Of a stretch of DNA of 64,000 nt, positions 7,412-15,887 are shown piece after piece. The translations under genes were made by a program, and so were the position numbers. The notes beneath the pieces were generated by a model. The model was not told the origin of the DNA. It ran no database searches and saw only the letters and a list, made by a program, of their open reading frames with translations. The stretch is from Thiohalocapsa sp. (GTDB taxonomy: Bacteria; Pseudomonadota; Gammaproteobacteria; Chromatiales; Chromatiaceae). Location: positions 1 to 64,000 of the forward strand of contig JAIPFF010000015.1 in assembly GCA_021736785.1 (NCBI GenBank), in the 5' to 3' direction. The stretch's first letter is position 1. Every line of letters starts with the position of its first letter.

Positions 7412-8632
7412 CTACTGAATCGGCGCCGACTGTCCGCCGGCCGCCGCGAGCGGCGGCGGCGTGCCCGTGTGCGCGCCGGGCCGCGTGGTGGCGGCGATCT
7501 CGTCCAAAAAACGGCGCAGGTCGACGGAGGCCGGCGGTCGCTTGGTGTCGGTGACGAATCTGCGCAGCAGCGGCAGCACCAGACCCGCTGTCTCCGCGTC
7601 GATCTCGGTCTGCAGTAACTGCTCGTAGGCCAATCGGATGGCCTGGCGACCGGAATGCTTGCCGAGCACCAGCCGATGCATACGCCCGACTTCCGCCGGG
7701 TCGATGCCCTGATAGTTGAGCGGGTCCTTCATCAGGCCGTCGACATGGATGCCGGCCTCGTGGGTGAAGGCGCCGTCGCCGACCAGGCTCTTGTGCCAGC
7801 CCACCGCATGGCCGGACGCCCGTGCCACCAACGCGGACAGTGTCTCGAACTGCGAGAGATCCACGCCGGTGACGACGCCGTGCACGTGCTTGAGGCCCAT
7901 CACCACTTCTTCCAGCGCCGCGTTGCCGGCGCGCTCGCCGAGGCCGTGCACCGTGGTGTTGACGTGTGTCGCGCCGCCGCGCACCGCCGCCAAGGTATTG
8001 GCAGTCGCCAGCCCCAGATCGTCGTGGGCGTGCATCTCGATCTCGCAATCGCAGATGGCCGCCAGGTCGCGGATGCGCTCGAAGGTACCGAAGGGGTCGA
8101 GCAGGCCGACCGTATCGGCAAAGCGAAAGCGCCGGGCACCGGCGGCCTGGGCGGTTTCGACCACCCGCCACAGGAACTCCGGGTCGGCGCGCGAGGCATC
8201 CTCGCCGCCGACGCAGACCTCGAGCCCCTGATCCAGCGCCGCGCTGACGTGGCGATGGATCTGGCCCAGCACCCAGTCGCGGTCGCGGCCGAGCTTGTGG
8301 ACAATCTGCTGATCCGAGACCGGGATGGACAGGTCCACCATGTGCACCCCGAGCCCGCGGCAGCAGGCGATGTCGCGCGGCAGCATCCGCGTCCAAACCA
8401 TCAGCCGGGCATTCAAGCCGAGCGCGGACACGGCGCGGATCGACTCGCGCTCCTCGTCGCCCATGGCCGGGATGCCGACCTCGAGCTCCGGTACGCCGAG
8501 CGCGTCCAGCCCGCTGGCGATGGCAAGCTTCTCGTCCAGCGAAAAGGCGACCCCCGCCGACTGCTCGCCGTCGCGCAGCGTGGTGTCGTTGATGCCGACG
8601 CCGGCGCCTGCCAAGGACGTTGGAATTCTCAT
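7412..8632 (-). CDS. nifV: NifV, homocitrate synthase
   Basis: A 406-residue enzyme that condenses acetyl-CoA and 2-oxoglutarate to homocitrate, the organic part of the iron-molybdenum cofactor. It has the DRE-TIM metallolyase signature [11 protein letters not shown] (residues 14-24), a metal-binding HAHDDLGLA segment, [15 protein letters not shown], and GKHSGRQAI. Length and ending are normal for NifV, with a Pro/Ala-rich tail. Homocitrate synthases and isopropylmalate synthases are close relatives, but the nif context settles this one. A sigma-54 type promoter lies 37-52 bases before the ATG. Confidence 0.95.
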   Translation of the reverse strand: MRIPTSLAGAGVGINDTTLRDGEQSAGVAFSLDEKLAIASGLDALGVPELEVGIPAMGDEERESIRAVSALGLNARLMVWTRMLPRDIACCRGLGVHMVDLSIPVSDQQIVHKLGRDRDWVLGQIHRHVSAALDQGLEVCVGGEDASRADPEFLWRVVETAQAAGARRFRFADTVGLLDPFGTFERIRDLAAICDCEIEMHAHDDLGLATANTLAAVRGGATHVNTTVHGLGERAGNAALEEVVMGLKHVHGVVTGVDLSQFETLSALVARASGHAVGWHKSLVGDGAFTHEAGIHVDGLMKDPLNYQGIDPAEVGRMHRLVLGKHSGRQAIRLAYEQLLQTEIDAETAGLVLPLLRRFVTDTKRPPASVDLRRFLDEIAATTRPGAHTGTPPPLAAAGGQSAPIQ

Positions 8633-8668
8633 GTGCTGCCTGCTCCCGATCGTCTGTGCAGAGCACTA

Positions 8669-8684
8669 AGCAAACGCCGGGCCA
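8669..8684 (-). promoter_or_regulatory. Sigma-54 (-24/-12) promoter of nifV
   Basis: On the minus strand the sequence reads TGGCCCGGCGTTTGCT, with GG and GC ten bases apart as sigma-54 requires (consensus TGGCAC-N5-TTGCW). A start near 8658 would give a leader of about 26 bases. An inverted repeat GCCAGC/GCTGGC (8681-8686, 8696-8701) overlaps the -24 side. No TGT-N10-ACA NifA site was found in the 200 bases above it. Confidence 0.7.
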
Positions 8685-8745
8685 GCCTTTTAAGCGCTGG
8701 CTTTTCAGCTATTTATGCTGACCCGACGCGAAGATTGAAGCATTT

Positions 8746-8776
8746 GCGACAAATCACCGCACGGCGGCTTTGTCGC
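8746..8776 (-). terminator. Hairpin between nifS and nifV
   Basis: Perfect 8-bp arms GCGACAAA (8746-8753) and TTTGTCGC (8769-8776) enclose a second small stem, CCGC/GCGG. It lies after the nifS stop and before the nifV promoter. It could end nifUS transcripts, although no T-run follows. Confidence 0.45.
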
Positions 8777-8891
8777 GGACCGAACGTCGGCGAGGCGCCG
8801 CCCATTCCGATCCGCCCATCCCGGTCCGAGTGGCCCCGATCCGCGCGGCGGCCTCGGCCGCGAGCGAGACCCGCGCGGACCCGCCTCGACC

Positions 8892-10130
8892 TCAAGCGTA
8901 AGCCGGCTGGAAGGCCTTCTCCGGCTCCGCCACCGGCCCGTCGCCGTCCCAATAGGGCGAGAGCTTGCGCAGCTGCGCGACGATGGGCGGCACGGCCTCG
9001 ATGACGCGGTCGATCTCGTCTTCGGTGTTGTAGCGCGACAGCGAGAAGCGCGTGGTGCCGTGGGCGGCGGTGAACGGGATGTCCATCGCGCGCATGACAT
9101 GCGAAGGCTCCAGCGATCCGGACGTGCACGCCGAGCCGCTGGAGGCGGCGATGCCGAGCTTGTTCAGCAGCAGCAGGATGGCCTCGCCCTCGATGTACTC
9201 GAACGCGATATTGCAGGTGTTCGGCAGCCGGTTGGTGGGATCGCCGGTGACGAAGCAGTTGGGCACCGCCGCCAGGATGCCGCGCTCGAGCCGGTCGCGC
9301 AGCGCCCGCACGCGGGTCTTTTCCTCGTCCATGTTCGCCATCGCCAGCTCGCAGGCCTTACCCAGGGCGACGATGGACGCGCTGTTTTCGGTGCCGGCGC
9401 GCCGGCCGCGCTCCTGGTGGCCGCCGCGCAGCAGCGGACGGAAACGGGTGCCGCGGCGCAGGTACAGTACGCCGATGCCCTTGGGCGCGTGCAGCTTGTG
9501 GCCGGACAGCGACAGCATATCGATGGCCGTATTTTTCAGGTCGATGGGTACCTTGCCGACGGCTTGCACCGCGTCGGTATGGAACATGACGCCGGCGGAG
9601 CGCGCCAGCTCGGCCATTTCTTCCACCGGGAACAGCGTGCCGGTCTCGTTGTTGGCCCACATCACCGAGACGATGGCGACGTTGCTCGACAACGCATCCA
9701 TATACTCCTGGATGTCGATCCGGCCCTTGCCGTCGACCTTCAGGTAGTGAACCTTGTAGCCGTCTTTCTCCAAGTGCTCGCAGAGCGTCAGCACGGCCGG
9801 ATGCTCGACCACGGTGGTGATGATCTCGCGGCGATCCGGCTGCGCCTTCAGCGCGGACAGGATGGCGGTGGAGTCGGACTCGGTGCCGCAGGAGGTGAAC
9901 ACGATCTCCGAATCCAGCTCGGCACCCAGCAGGGCCTGCACTTGCTGGCGCGCCTGCTTCAGCGCCCGGCCCACCTTGTCGCCGAATCGATGCAGCGACG
10001 ACGGGTTGCCGAACTGCTCCGTGAAGTAGGGCAGCATGGTCTCGACCACCTCGGGCGAGACCATGGTCGTGGCATTGTTGTCGAGATAAATGCCTTTCGG
10101 CTCGGCGTCGGGGCTGATTGAGGTCGCCAT
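8892..10130 (-). CDS. nifS: NifS, cysteine desulfurase
   Basis: A 412-residue PLP-dependent cysteine desulfurase that supplies sulfur for nitrogenase Fe-S clusters. It starts with the typical IYLDNNATTMVSPEV. The PLP lysine is K212 in SLSGHKLHAPKG, and the persulfide cysteine is C335 in SSGSACTSGSLEPSHVM. The spacing fits the NifS/IscS group I enzymes, and the ending LRKLSPYWDG is normal. It follows nifU on the same strand after a 181-base spacer that holds a strong hairpin and a hexanucleotide repeat, so the two are probably one operon with processing in between. Confidence 0.96.
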   Translation of the reverse strand: MATSISPDAEPKGIYLDNNATTMVSPEVVETMLPYFTEQFGNPSSLHRFGDKVGRALKQARQQVQALLGAELDSEIVFTSCGTESDSTAILSALKAQPDRREIITTVVEHPAVLTLCEHLEKDGYKVHYLKVDGKGRIDIQEYMDALSSNVAIVSVMWANNETGTLFPVEEMAELARSAGVMFHTDAVQAVGKVPIDLKNTAIDMLSLSGHKLHAPKGIGVLYLRRGTRFRPLLRGGHQERGRRAGTENSASIVALGKACELAMANMDEEKTRVRALRDRLERGILAAVPNCFVTGDPTNRLPNTCNIAFEYIEGEAILLLLNKLGIAASSGSACTSGSLEPSHVMRAMDIPFTAAHGTTRFSLSRYNTEDEIDRVIEAVPPIVAQLRKLSPYWDGDGPVAEPEKAFQPAYA

Positions 10131-10195
10131 GGTGCTCGGTCTCCGGCTAGGGCCGCGACTGCGGCAATGGAAGCTGTCGGCCCGCCGTCGCCCGC

Positions 10196-10219
10196 GCCGG
10201 ACTTGTGGAGAAGTCCGGC
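10196..10219 (-). terminator. Strong hairpin in the nifU-nifS spacer
   Basis: GCCGGACTT (10196-10204) and AAGTCCGGC (10211-10219) form a perfect 9-bp stem around a 6-base loop. No T-run follows on the minus strand, so an RNA-processing or partial attenuation site is as likely as a full terminator. Confidence 0.5.
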
Positions 10220-10236
10220 ATGGGCGGCACGCTCGG

Positions 10237-10264
10237 CGGGATCGGGATCGGGATCGGGATCGGG
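10237..10264. repeat. Hexanucleotide repeat (CGGGAT)4
   Basis: Four exact copies of CGGGAT plus a partial fifth lie in the nifU-nifS spacer, 48 bases after the nifU stop. Such repeats can change copy number by slippage. Confidence 0.85.
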
Positions 10265-10311
10265 CTAGGGACGCGCTCGGCGCACGGGCTCCGCGCTGCC
10301 CGGGGCGCGGC

Positions 10312-11187
10312 CTAGGCCGGGCGGCCCATGGCCTGGGCCGGCATCACCCGCACGAACTCGCCCAAGTCCTCGACGATGCGCTGCTGGATGCCGTCCAGCG
10401 TCGTGGACGCCATCTGGCAGCCCGAGCAGGCGCCGGTCATGTTGACGTAGATGTTCTTGCCGTCGATGTCGACCAGCTCGACGTCGCCGTGGTCGCGCTG
10501 CAGATTCGGGCGGATGGCCTCGATGGCGTTCTCGATGCGGCGGATGCGCTGCAGGTTGGTGAGTTTCGCCTTGCCGGCCGGGGGCGGCGGGGCGGCGGTG
10601 GGATCGAAGCTCTTGCCCTGCTCGGCGAGCACGCGGGTGAGGATCTCTTCGACACCCTCGTGGCAGGCGGAGCAGCCGCCGCCGGCCTTGGTGTAGTTCG
10701 TGACTTCCTCGACGGTGGAGAGTCCGTTTGCGCGGATCGTGTCCTCGATCAGCACGGCGTCGACCGCGAAGCATTTGCAGATCAGCGCACCTTCCTCGTG
10801 GTCGTCCTTCCAGACCTCGCCGCGATAGTTGGCCACCGCCGCCTGCAGCGCCTCGCGACCCATCACCGAGCAGTGCATCTTCTCCGCCGGCAGGCCTTCG
10901 AGAAAGTCCGCGATATCCTGGTTGCTGACGTTCAGCGCCGCGTCGAGCGTCATGCCCTTGATGATCTCGGTGAGCGCCGAGCTCGACGCGATGGCCGACC
11001 CGCAGCCGAAGGTCTGGAAGCCCGCGTCCAGAATCGTCTCCGTGTCCGGGTCGACCTTCAGTGTCAGGCGCAATGCATCCCCGCACGACAGCGAGCCCAC
11101 CTCGCCGATGGCATTCGCCTCGGCAACCGCACCGGCGTTACGTGGATTGAAGAAGTGCTCTTTGACGGTTTCCGAGTAGTCCCACAT
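10312..11187 (-). CDS. nifU: NifU, Fe-S cluster scaffold
   Basis: A 291-residue NifU with the full three-part layout. The N-terminal IscU-like domain (about 1-125) has its three cluster cysteines in LSCGDALRL (C35), FGCGSAIA and HCSVMG. The central [2Fe-2S] domain (about 130-185) has ICKCF and [10 protein letters not shown]. The C-terminal Nfu domain (about 205-290) has the CxxC in [10 protein letters not shown]. It builds Fe-S clusters from NifS-derived sulfur and delivers them to NifH, NifB and other Nif proteins. GGAG lies about 10 bases before the ATG. The gene has a sigma-54 promoter and a NifA site upstream, so it probably leads a nifUS operon. Confidence 0.97.
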   Translation of the reverse strand: MWDYSETVKEHFFNPRNAGAVAEANAIGEVGSLSCGDALRLTLKVDPDTETILDAGFQTFGCGSAIASSSALTEIIKGMTLDAALNVSNQDIADFLEGLPAEKMHCSVMGREALQAAVANYRGEVWKDDHEEGALICKCFAVDAVLIEDTIRANGLSTVEEVTNYTKAGGGCSACHEGVEEILTRVLAEQGKSFDPTAAPPPPAGKAKLTNLQRIRRIENAIEAIRPNLQRDHGDVELVDIDGKNIYVNMTGACSGCQMASTTLDGIQQRIVEDLGEFVRVMPAQAMGRPA

Positions 11188-11251
11188 GGCCAGGGTCTCC
11201 GCGTGTCGGGTGTCGCTTCGTTATTGAGAAATATCAGTCATCAACCCGAGA

Positions 11252-11267
11252 AGCAGACCGTGTGCCA
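11252..11267 (-). promoter_or_regulatory. Sigma-54 (-24/-12) promoter of nifUS
   Basis: The minus strand reads TGGCACACGGTCTGCT, a near-consensus -24/-12 element with GG and GC ten bases apart. It lies about 65-80 bases before the nifU ATG and about 63 bases below a NifA-type site. Confidence 0.85.
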
Positions 11268-11329
11268 AGTTGGTATATCACCCTAACTCTATGAAATATA
11301 AAATTATGGTCAGTTTTCGTTGGGCGGGT

Positions 11330-11345
11330 TGTCGGATTGTCGACA
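11330..11345. promoter_or_regulatory. NifA upstream activator site for nifUS
   Basis: TGTCGGATTGTCGACA is an exact TGT-N10-ACA site. Its centre is about 100 bases above the expected nifU start, a normal distance for NifA acting through DNA looping. Confidence 0.8.
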
Positions 11346-11417
11346 AGCCGGTCCCGGACCGACGTGCGCAGTCCGACAGTGAGCCCCATTCATGGGCGGG
11401 AGCCGCCATCGCCATCG

Positions 11418-11453
11418 CCGACTCCGACTCCGACTCCGACTCCGACTCCGACT
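11418..11453. repeat. Hexanucleotide repeat (CCGACT)6
   Basis: Six exact tandem CCGACT units lie between the divergent nifU and pilin genes, about 190 bases before the pilin start. Two GCCATC units precede them. A slippage-prone tract here could alter spacing in front of the pilin gene. Confidence 0.9.
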
Positions 11454-11639
11454 CCGGCGGTTTTGTGATCCCGTTCCGGTATCGGGGACGGCGAGGCGCT
11501 AGCGTGTACCCATATCGGCATCGAGTTGGGCGGCACGGGTGCAGTGTGCGTTACTGCCCGACGGGGTTCCCGGTGCAACAGTCGGCGCGCGGTGAGGACG
11601 CACGGCGAAGATTCCACACGACGGCAAGCGATGAGGGCC

Positions 11640-12131
11640 ATGAACCGACATCAGCAGGGCTTCACGTTGATTGAGCTGATGATCGTCGTGGCGATTGTCG
11701 GCATCCTCGCCGCGATCGCCATCCCCCGGTATCGGGACTACACCATTCGCGTGAAGGTGACCGAGGCGATTTTGATTGCCGCCAAGGTGAAGAATGACCT
11801 GGTCGTGTTCCATGCCGATCACGGACGCTTTCCCATTAATGGTGCCGAGCGCTCCCCGTTCGCGATTGAGGCGGCCGACAATCATCCCTCTATCCAAAAT
11901 CTGGCCGTCCATGGCGCGGGACCCTGTAATGCCGCCGCGGGCTGCCGAATGAGCCGTATCGAGGTGAAGCTGCGCGACAGCTACTTCGGCATCCCCGGCA
12001 GCAACAGCCAGCTCCGTCTCGAAGGGCGTGCTTCCGCCAACGGAACGATCAGCTGGTTCTGCGGGCCGCGGGACGTGCAGCCGCTCAAGCTGAAGTGGCT
12101 GCCGAGCACCTGCCGGCATCCGCCATCGTAG
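11640..12131 (+). CDS. Type IV pilin-like protein
   Basis: A 163-residue class IVa pilin-like protein. The short leader MNRHQQG is followed by the prepilin peptidase site and the hydrophobic helix [20 protein letters not shown], including the usual Glu at mature position 5. Four cysteines lie in the C-terminal half (PCNAAAGC and WFCGPRD...STC), which could form one or two disulfides. An alternative ATG nine bases upstream (11631) would add MRA. The gene stands alone, with no pilus assembly genes next to it. A weak GG-N10-GC match at 11529-11542 could be a sigma-54 promoter, as is common for pilins. It could be a minor pilin or a pseudopilin. Confidence 0.85.
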   Translation: MNRHQQGFTLIELMIVVAIVGILAAIAIPRYRDYTIRVKVTEAILIAAKVKNDLVVFHADHGRFPINGAERSPFAIEAADNHPSIQNLAVHGAGPCNAAAGCRMSRIEVKLRDSYFGIPGSNSQLRLEGRASANGTISWFCGPRDVQPLKLKWLPSTCRHPPS

Positions 12132-12840
12132 CGGAGCTGTTCGCATGCGGCGGCGGGCGCTAAGGGCTCGCCTCGGCGCTCGCGGCAAAAGCATCCATCG
12201 ATTGCTCCCTTAGACGCTCTGCCGGGTTGCGCCCGCTCTGCCTGCGGCGCGGTGTCGCCGTGTTGTCGGCATTGCATGAGTTTGCTTCGAAACTGCGCGT
12301 GGTCGGTCAGGGCTGGACGACGCTGCTTCGTGCCGTTGTGGCGGGGCGGCGAACCGCTGTCCAAGCTTCTGTGCGCCGCTGGGCGGGCCGGGACAACTGC
12401 CCGGCAACGAGTGCGGGGCAACGACCCGGTAACCCGGAACTGCTAGAAGTAACGCAGGCACGGCGTCCGCTGCAAGGTCGGCCCGCCCGTCGTCGGAGGG
12501 CACGATCACGGATGAAAGTGCAGACTGCGAAGCGCGTCACGAAATCAACGGCGCGTGGTAGATAACCTCGTTATTGCCAGGGAAATCCGCGCACCGGTCA
12601 CAGGCTAGCCGAAGACGGTTCCCGGTCGGACCCGTCTCGGAAGCCGACCCGCCGGACGAGCAATCTCTGCTGCCCGGGCGCTCCGGCCCGCGTCGCGGTC
12701 GCGCAACAGGCTTGTCCTCACGGCGCCGGCCGTTCGCCCGTCCCGGGCGCGGCACCAGCCGGCGCGCCTTACAAAGTATCCGTTGTGGGCTCGGCGGCGT
12801 TGCTTCCGCTCAATATTCCAGTCGACGAAGGCGCAAGATC
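12132..12840. other. Region without recognisable gene
   Basis: About 700 bases after the pilin gene. Open frames occur on both strands, but they show no family features, no good ribosome sites and mixed codon use. No RNA gene or mobile element was recognised. Confidence 0.6.
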
Positions 12841-13425
12841 ATGTTCGACATCTTCGGTAAGCTGATTGGCGGGTCGGTGAAGGATGGCTTGACCCACCAC
12901 GACTACAACGGCTCGACGCAGCGACTGCGCGATGACTACGACAGTCCGAGCGCCTATGCTGCCCTGTGTGCCCTGTCCGACACGCGCGGGGCCCGCAAGG
13001 CTGCCACAACGATCCCTTGCTATGACGCCTTGCCGTTCGGCGCCTCCTTGGCCGCGCTGCGCGGCGTCGCGGGTCGGCCTCAGCAGCAAGTGGCGTACCC
13101 CAATCAGGTCGCTCAGGCGATTCTCGTCTACCGCTATCGCATTCAAGACTATAAGTGCCGGCTGGAAGCTCACTGCGGCAGCGATGGCGTGTTCTACGTC
13201 CAGCGTCTCTATCGGCATTTGTCGACTGCGCAGCACGAGGCGCTGCTGAAGATCATCAAAAATAAATACCACCGTGGCGAAGCGATCGATTTCTCGACGG
13301 AGAAGCTGGTGGACGATGCGGGCAATGAAGTCCTCGTCACCGATGACGTCTCGCTCTCGATTCACTACATCGGGCGTGGCACGCCGGCGCTACGCGGGCT
13401 GCAGGCGGACATGAGTGCGGCTTGA
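12841..13425 (+). CDS. Hypothetical protein, 194 residues
   Basis: An unrecognised soluble protein. The ATG at 12841 (MFDIFGKLIGGSV) is preferred over an upstream in-frame extension that is Arg/Pro-rich and unlike the rest. The protein has mixed alpha/beta text (AILVYRYRIQDYKCRLEAHC, GVFYVQRLYRHLSTAQHEAL) and an acidic C-terminal part with TDDVSLSIHYIGRGTP. No signal peptide, membrane span or catalytic motif is seen. A purine-rich AGGCG lies about 14 bases before the start. It is isolated between the pilin and cbiZ. Base and codon use fit the genome, which supports a real gene. Confidence 0.6.
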   Translation: MFDIFGKLIGGSVKDGLTHHDYNGSTQRLRDDYDSPSAYAALCALSDTRGARKAATTIPCYDALPFGASLAALRGVAGRPQQQVAYPNQVAQAILVYRYRIQDYKCRLEAHCGSDGVFYVQRLYRHLSTAQHEALLKIIKNKYHRGEAIDFSTEKLVDDAGNEVLVTDDVSLSIHYIGRGTPALRGLQADMSAA

Positions 13426-13694
13426 CCGGATCGGGACGGGCGCCTCGGCACGGCGAGCCGGTCGCGGCGTCATCATCGAGTGGCCGGCCCGCGCCGATGC
13501 GGCCCTCGGCAACGGCGACGGCAGGGCGTTTGGTGGCGTCTGCGCTTCCGGATGCGACAGCGGCGGCGCGAGTCGCTGTATGCTAGCGCCGAAATGACCG
13601 GGCGCGGGTGCCTTGCTCGGCTCCCGCACCGGCTCTGCCGGCGCCGAGCCGATCTCGGCGCCCGGCGCCGTGCAACCCCGACCCCGAAGTCCGC

Positions 13695-14873
13695 ATGCTG
13701 CTCGAAGATACCGATCGCTATTCCCTCCATCGCCGCGGCCGCTATCTGTGGGCCGCGCTGAAGCGCCCGCACAGGGTGCTCAGCACCTGCAAGGTCAACG
13801 GCGGCCTGCGGGAGGATCTGACACACGTCGCCAATCACCAAAGCTGCGAGGGCGTTGCCCATGTGGACCGCTATGCCCGCAATGCCGTGCCTTTGCCCGG
13901 ATTGGATGCCTTTCACGCCCGCGCCTGTATCGACGGCGAGCTGCCGCCCGCGTCCACGGCGCTCATGTCGACGGCAGCCAACATGCAATGCGCCGTGCTC
14001 GCCGGCGCCTCCCACGGCGATCTGACTGTCTCCGTAGCGGCGACCGCGGGGGTGCTCGGCAACGCCACGCGGGCGGGCGATCCGGCCGGCTGGCACGAGT
14101 ACCGCGAAGGCAGCCGGCCCGTACAAAGAGCGGATGACGACCTGCCGGGCGGCGCGCCCGGCTCCCCGGACGAGCGAGGCTCCGGAACCATCGTCACGCT
14201 GGTGTTCATCAACCGCCCCTGCACCGCCGCGTGCTTGACGCGGGCGGCAACCATGGTCACCGAGGGCAAGAGCACGGCGCTGCTGGATCTGCGCATGCCG
14301 AGCCTGCAGTCGCCGGGCCTGGCCACCGGCACCGGCACCGACCAACTCGTCATCGCCGCGCCGCTGCCGGCGGACGGCGAGTGGGAGCGCAGTTGGGCCG
14401 GCGGGCACAATACGTTGGGCGAGCTGCTCGGCCGCGCCACCCACGAGGCCGTCACCCGCTGCATCTTGCTGCAGAACGGTGTCTGCGCCGAGCTTCGCCG
14501 CTCGGTCTGCGGTGCGCTCGGGCGCCACGGCTGCGACCAGGCGGCATTGCTCGCCCGCGCCCGCGCCGAGCTCGACGAGACCGATGCGCTGCTGTTCGAA
14601 AACAACCTGATGGCCATTATCCACGATCCCCAAAGCGCCGCCGCCGCCTATGCGCTGGCGGAGATTATCGACTTGGTCGCTGCCGGCGTGCTGCATGCGG
14701 AGGTGGCGCGCGAGTCCGTCGTCAACCAAGCGGCGCTGTTGGCGGCAACGGTGGCCGTGGCCCCCGAGCGATTCGCCGCGCTGCGCGAGCCCCTGCATGC
14801 GCGCTCCGAGCTGGCACCGGCGGAGTTGGCGTCGCTGGCCATGGCACTGGGCTTCGCCGAAAAATGGCGCTGA
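13695..14873 (+). CDS. cbiZ: Adenosylcobinamide amidohydrolase CbiZ
   Basis: A 392-residue protein whose first 270 residues look like CbiZ, which cuts adenosylcobinamide to adenosylcobyric acid so that scavenged or unsuitable corrinoids can be rebuilt. Supporting segments are VLSTCKVNGGLREDLTHVAN, ASTALMSTAANMQCAVL, VSVAATAGVLGNATRAGDPA and GTIVTLVFINRPCTAACLTR. The last 110 residues are helical and extend beyond the basic CbiZ domain. The ATG at 13695 is chosen because the upstream extension is compositionally unlike the family; its ribosome site is weak. The 3' end overlaps cbiB by 10 bases, which couples salvage to the next step. No cobalamin riboswitch was recognised upstream. Confidence 0.82.
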   Translation: MLLEDTDRYSLHRRGRYLWAALKRPHRVLSTCKVNGGLREDLTHVANHQSCEGVAHVDRYARNAVPLPGLDAFHARACIDGELPPASTALMSTAANMQCAVLAGASHGDLTVSVAATAGVLGNATRAGDPAGWHEYREGSRPVQRADDDLPGGAPGSPDERGSGTIVTLVFINRPCTAACLTRAATMVTEGKSTALLDLRMPSLQSPGLATGTGTDQLVIAAPLPADGEWERSWAGGHNTLGELLGRATHEAVTRCILLQNGVCAELRRSVCGALGRHGCDQAALLARARAELDETDALLFENNLMAIIHDPQSAAAAYALAEIIDLVAAGVLHAEVARESVVNQAALLAATVAVAPERFAALREPLHARSELAPAELASLAMALGFAEKWR

Positions 14874-15829
14874 GCGAGCACCTGCTGCTGATCGTCGCCG
14901 CCTGCGTGCTGGACGCGCTGATCGGCGATCCGGTCTACCGGCTGCACCCGATCCGCATCCTCGGCGCCTGGACGCTGCTTTGGGAGCGGCTCCTGTTTCG
15001 GGCCGGACTCGACGGGCGCTTCGGCGGCGTATTGCTGTGGCTCGCCGCGGTTGCCGGCGCCCTCGGCGCCTGGTGGGCCGTGCATGCCGCGCTGGGACTG
15101 CTGCATCCCTGGCTCGCGCTCGGCTGGGACATCTTCATTGCCTACAGCCTGCTTTGTGCGCGCGATCTGCTGAGCCAGGGCCGGCGCGTGCTCGATGCGC
15201 TGCACGACCTGCCGGCGGCCCGCGCCGAGCTGCGCATGCTGGTCAGCCGCGACACCGAGCCACTGCAGCGCGCGGGTATCGTGCGCGCCACCATCGAGAG
15301 CCTGTCGGAGAACCTGACCGACGGCGTGCTGACACCGCTGTGGGCGCTATGCCTGTTCGGGCTGCCCGGGCTGATTCTGGTGAAGACGGTCTCGAACCTG
15401 GACTCCATGGTCGGCTACAAGAACGCCCGCTATGCCCGCTTCGGCTGGGCCGGCGCGCGCTCCGACGACCTCGTGCATTGGCTGCCGGCACGCCTGTCGG
15501 TGCCGGTGCTGGCACTGGCGGCGGCGTTGCTGCGGCTGCATCCCTGGCTGGTTCTCCCGGCCGCGCTCAAGTATCACGGGATGCTGCCGAGCCCGAACTC
15601 GGGCTGGAGCGAGGCCGCCTGCGCCGGCGCGCTGCGGGTGCGCCTGGTCGGCCCGATTTACCACGGCGGCACGCTGGTCAACCAGGCCTACATGGGCGAT
15701 GCGGAATGGCCCGCGGAGCTCGACGGCGACGACCTGCGCCGGGCGCTGCGGCTGATCCTGACCGCCTGCCTGATCGCCGTCGCCGCGGGCCTGGTCATCG
15801 CGCCGCTGCGCCTGCTGATGCCTTGGTGA
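14864..15829 (+). CDS. cbiB: Adenosylcobinamide-phosphate synthase CbiB/CobD
   Basis: A 321-residue integral membrane protein of the CbiB/CobD family, which joins adenosylcobyric acid to the aminopropanol (phosphate) arm. It has the opening VLDALIGDPVYRLHPIRILG, the core ESLSENLTDGVLTPLWALCL, and SNLDSMVGYKNARYARFGWAGARSDDLVHW-type text, plus four or five hydrophobic spans. It begins within the end of cbiZ. CbiZ makes the substrate of this enzyme, so the pair forms a complete two-step cobinamide remodelling unit. Confidence 0.93.
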   Translation: MALSEHLLLIVAACVLDALIGDPVYRLHPIRILGAWTLLWERLLFRAGLDGRFGGVLLWLAAVAGALGAWWAVHAALGLLHPWLALGWDIFIAYSLLCARDLLSQGRRVLDALHDLPAARAELRMLVSRDTEPLQRAGIVRATIESLSENLTDGVLTPLWALCLFGLPGLILVKTVSNLDSMVGYKNARYARFGWAGARSDDLVHWLPARLSVPVLALAAALLRLHPWLVLPAALKYHGMLPSPNSGWSEAACAGALRVRLVGPIYHGGTLVNQAYMGDAEWPAELDGDDLRRALRLILTACLIAVAAGLVIAPLRLLMPW

Positions 15830-15887
15830 CGCCGGCGCGCTCCCGCTCGAGCCGCGCCGGCGGCGCCCCGACGCGCCCATTCGGGCG

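Noticed and set aside
8780-8891. NifA site for the nifV promoter
   Set aside because: No TGT-N10-ACA was found on either strand in this stretch; the nearest candidate matches only one half site fully.
12132-12840. Coding frames after the pilin gene
   Set aside because: Candidates on both strands have no family features or ribosome sites and differ in composition from the certain genes.
13426-13694. Cobalamin riboswitch before cbiZ
   Set aside because: No B12-box-like sequence or convincing riboswitch fold could be recognised by eye.
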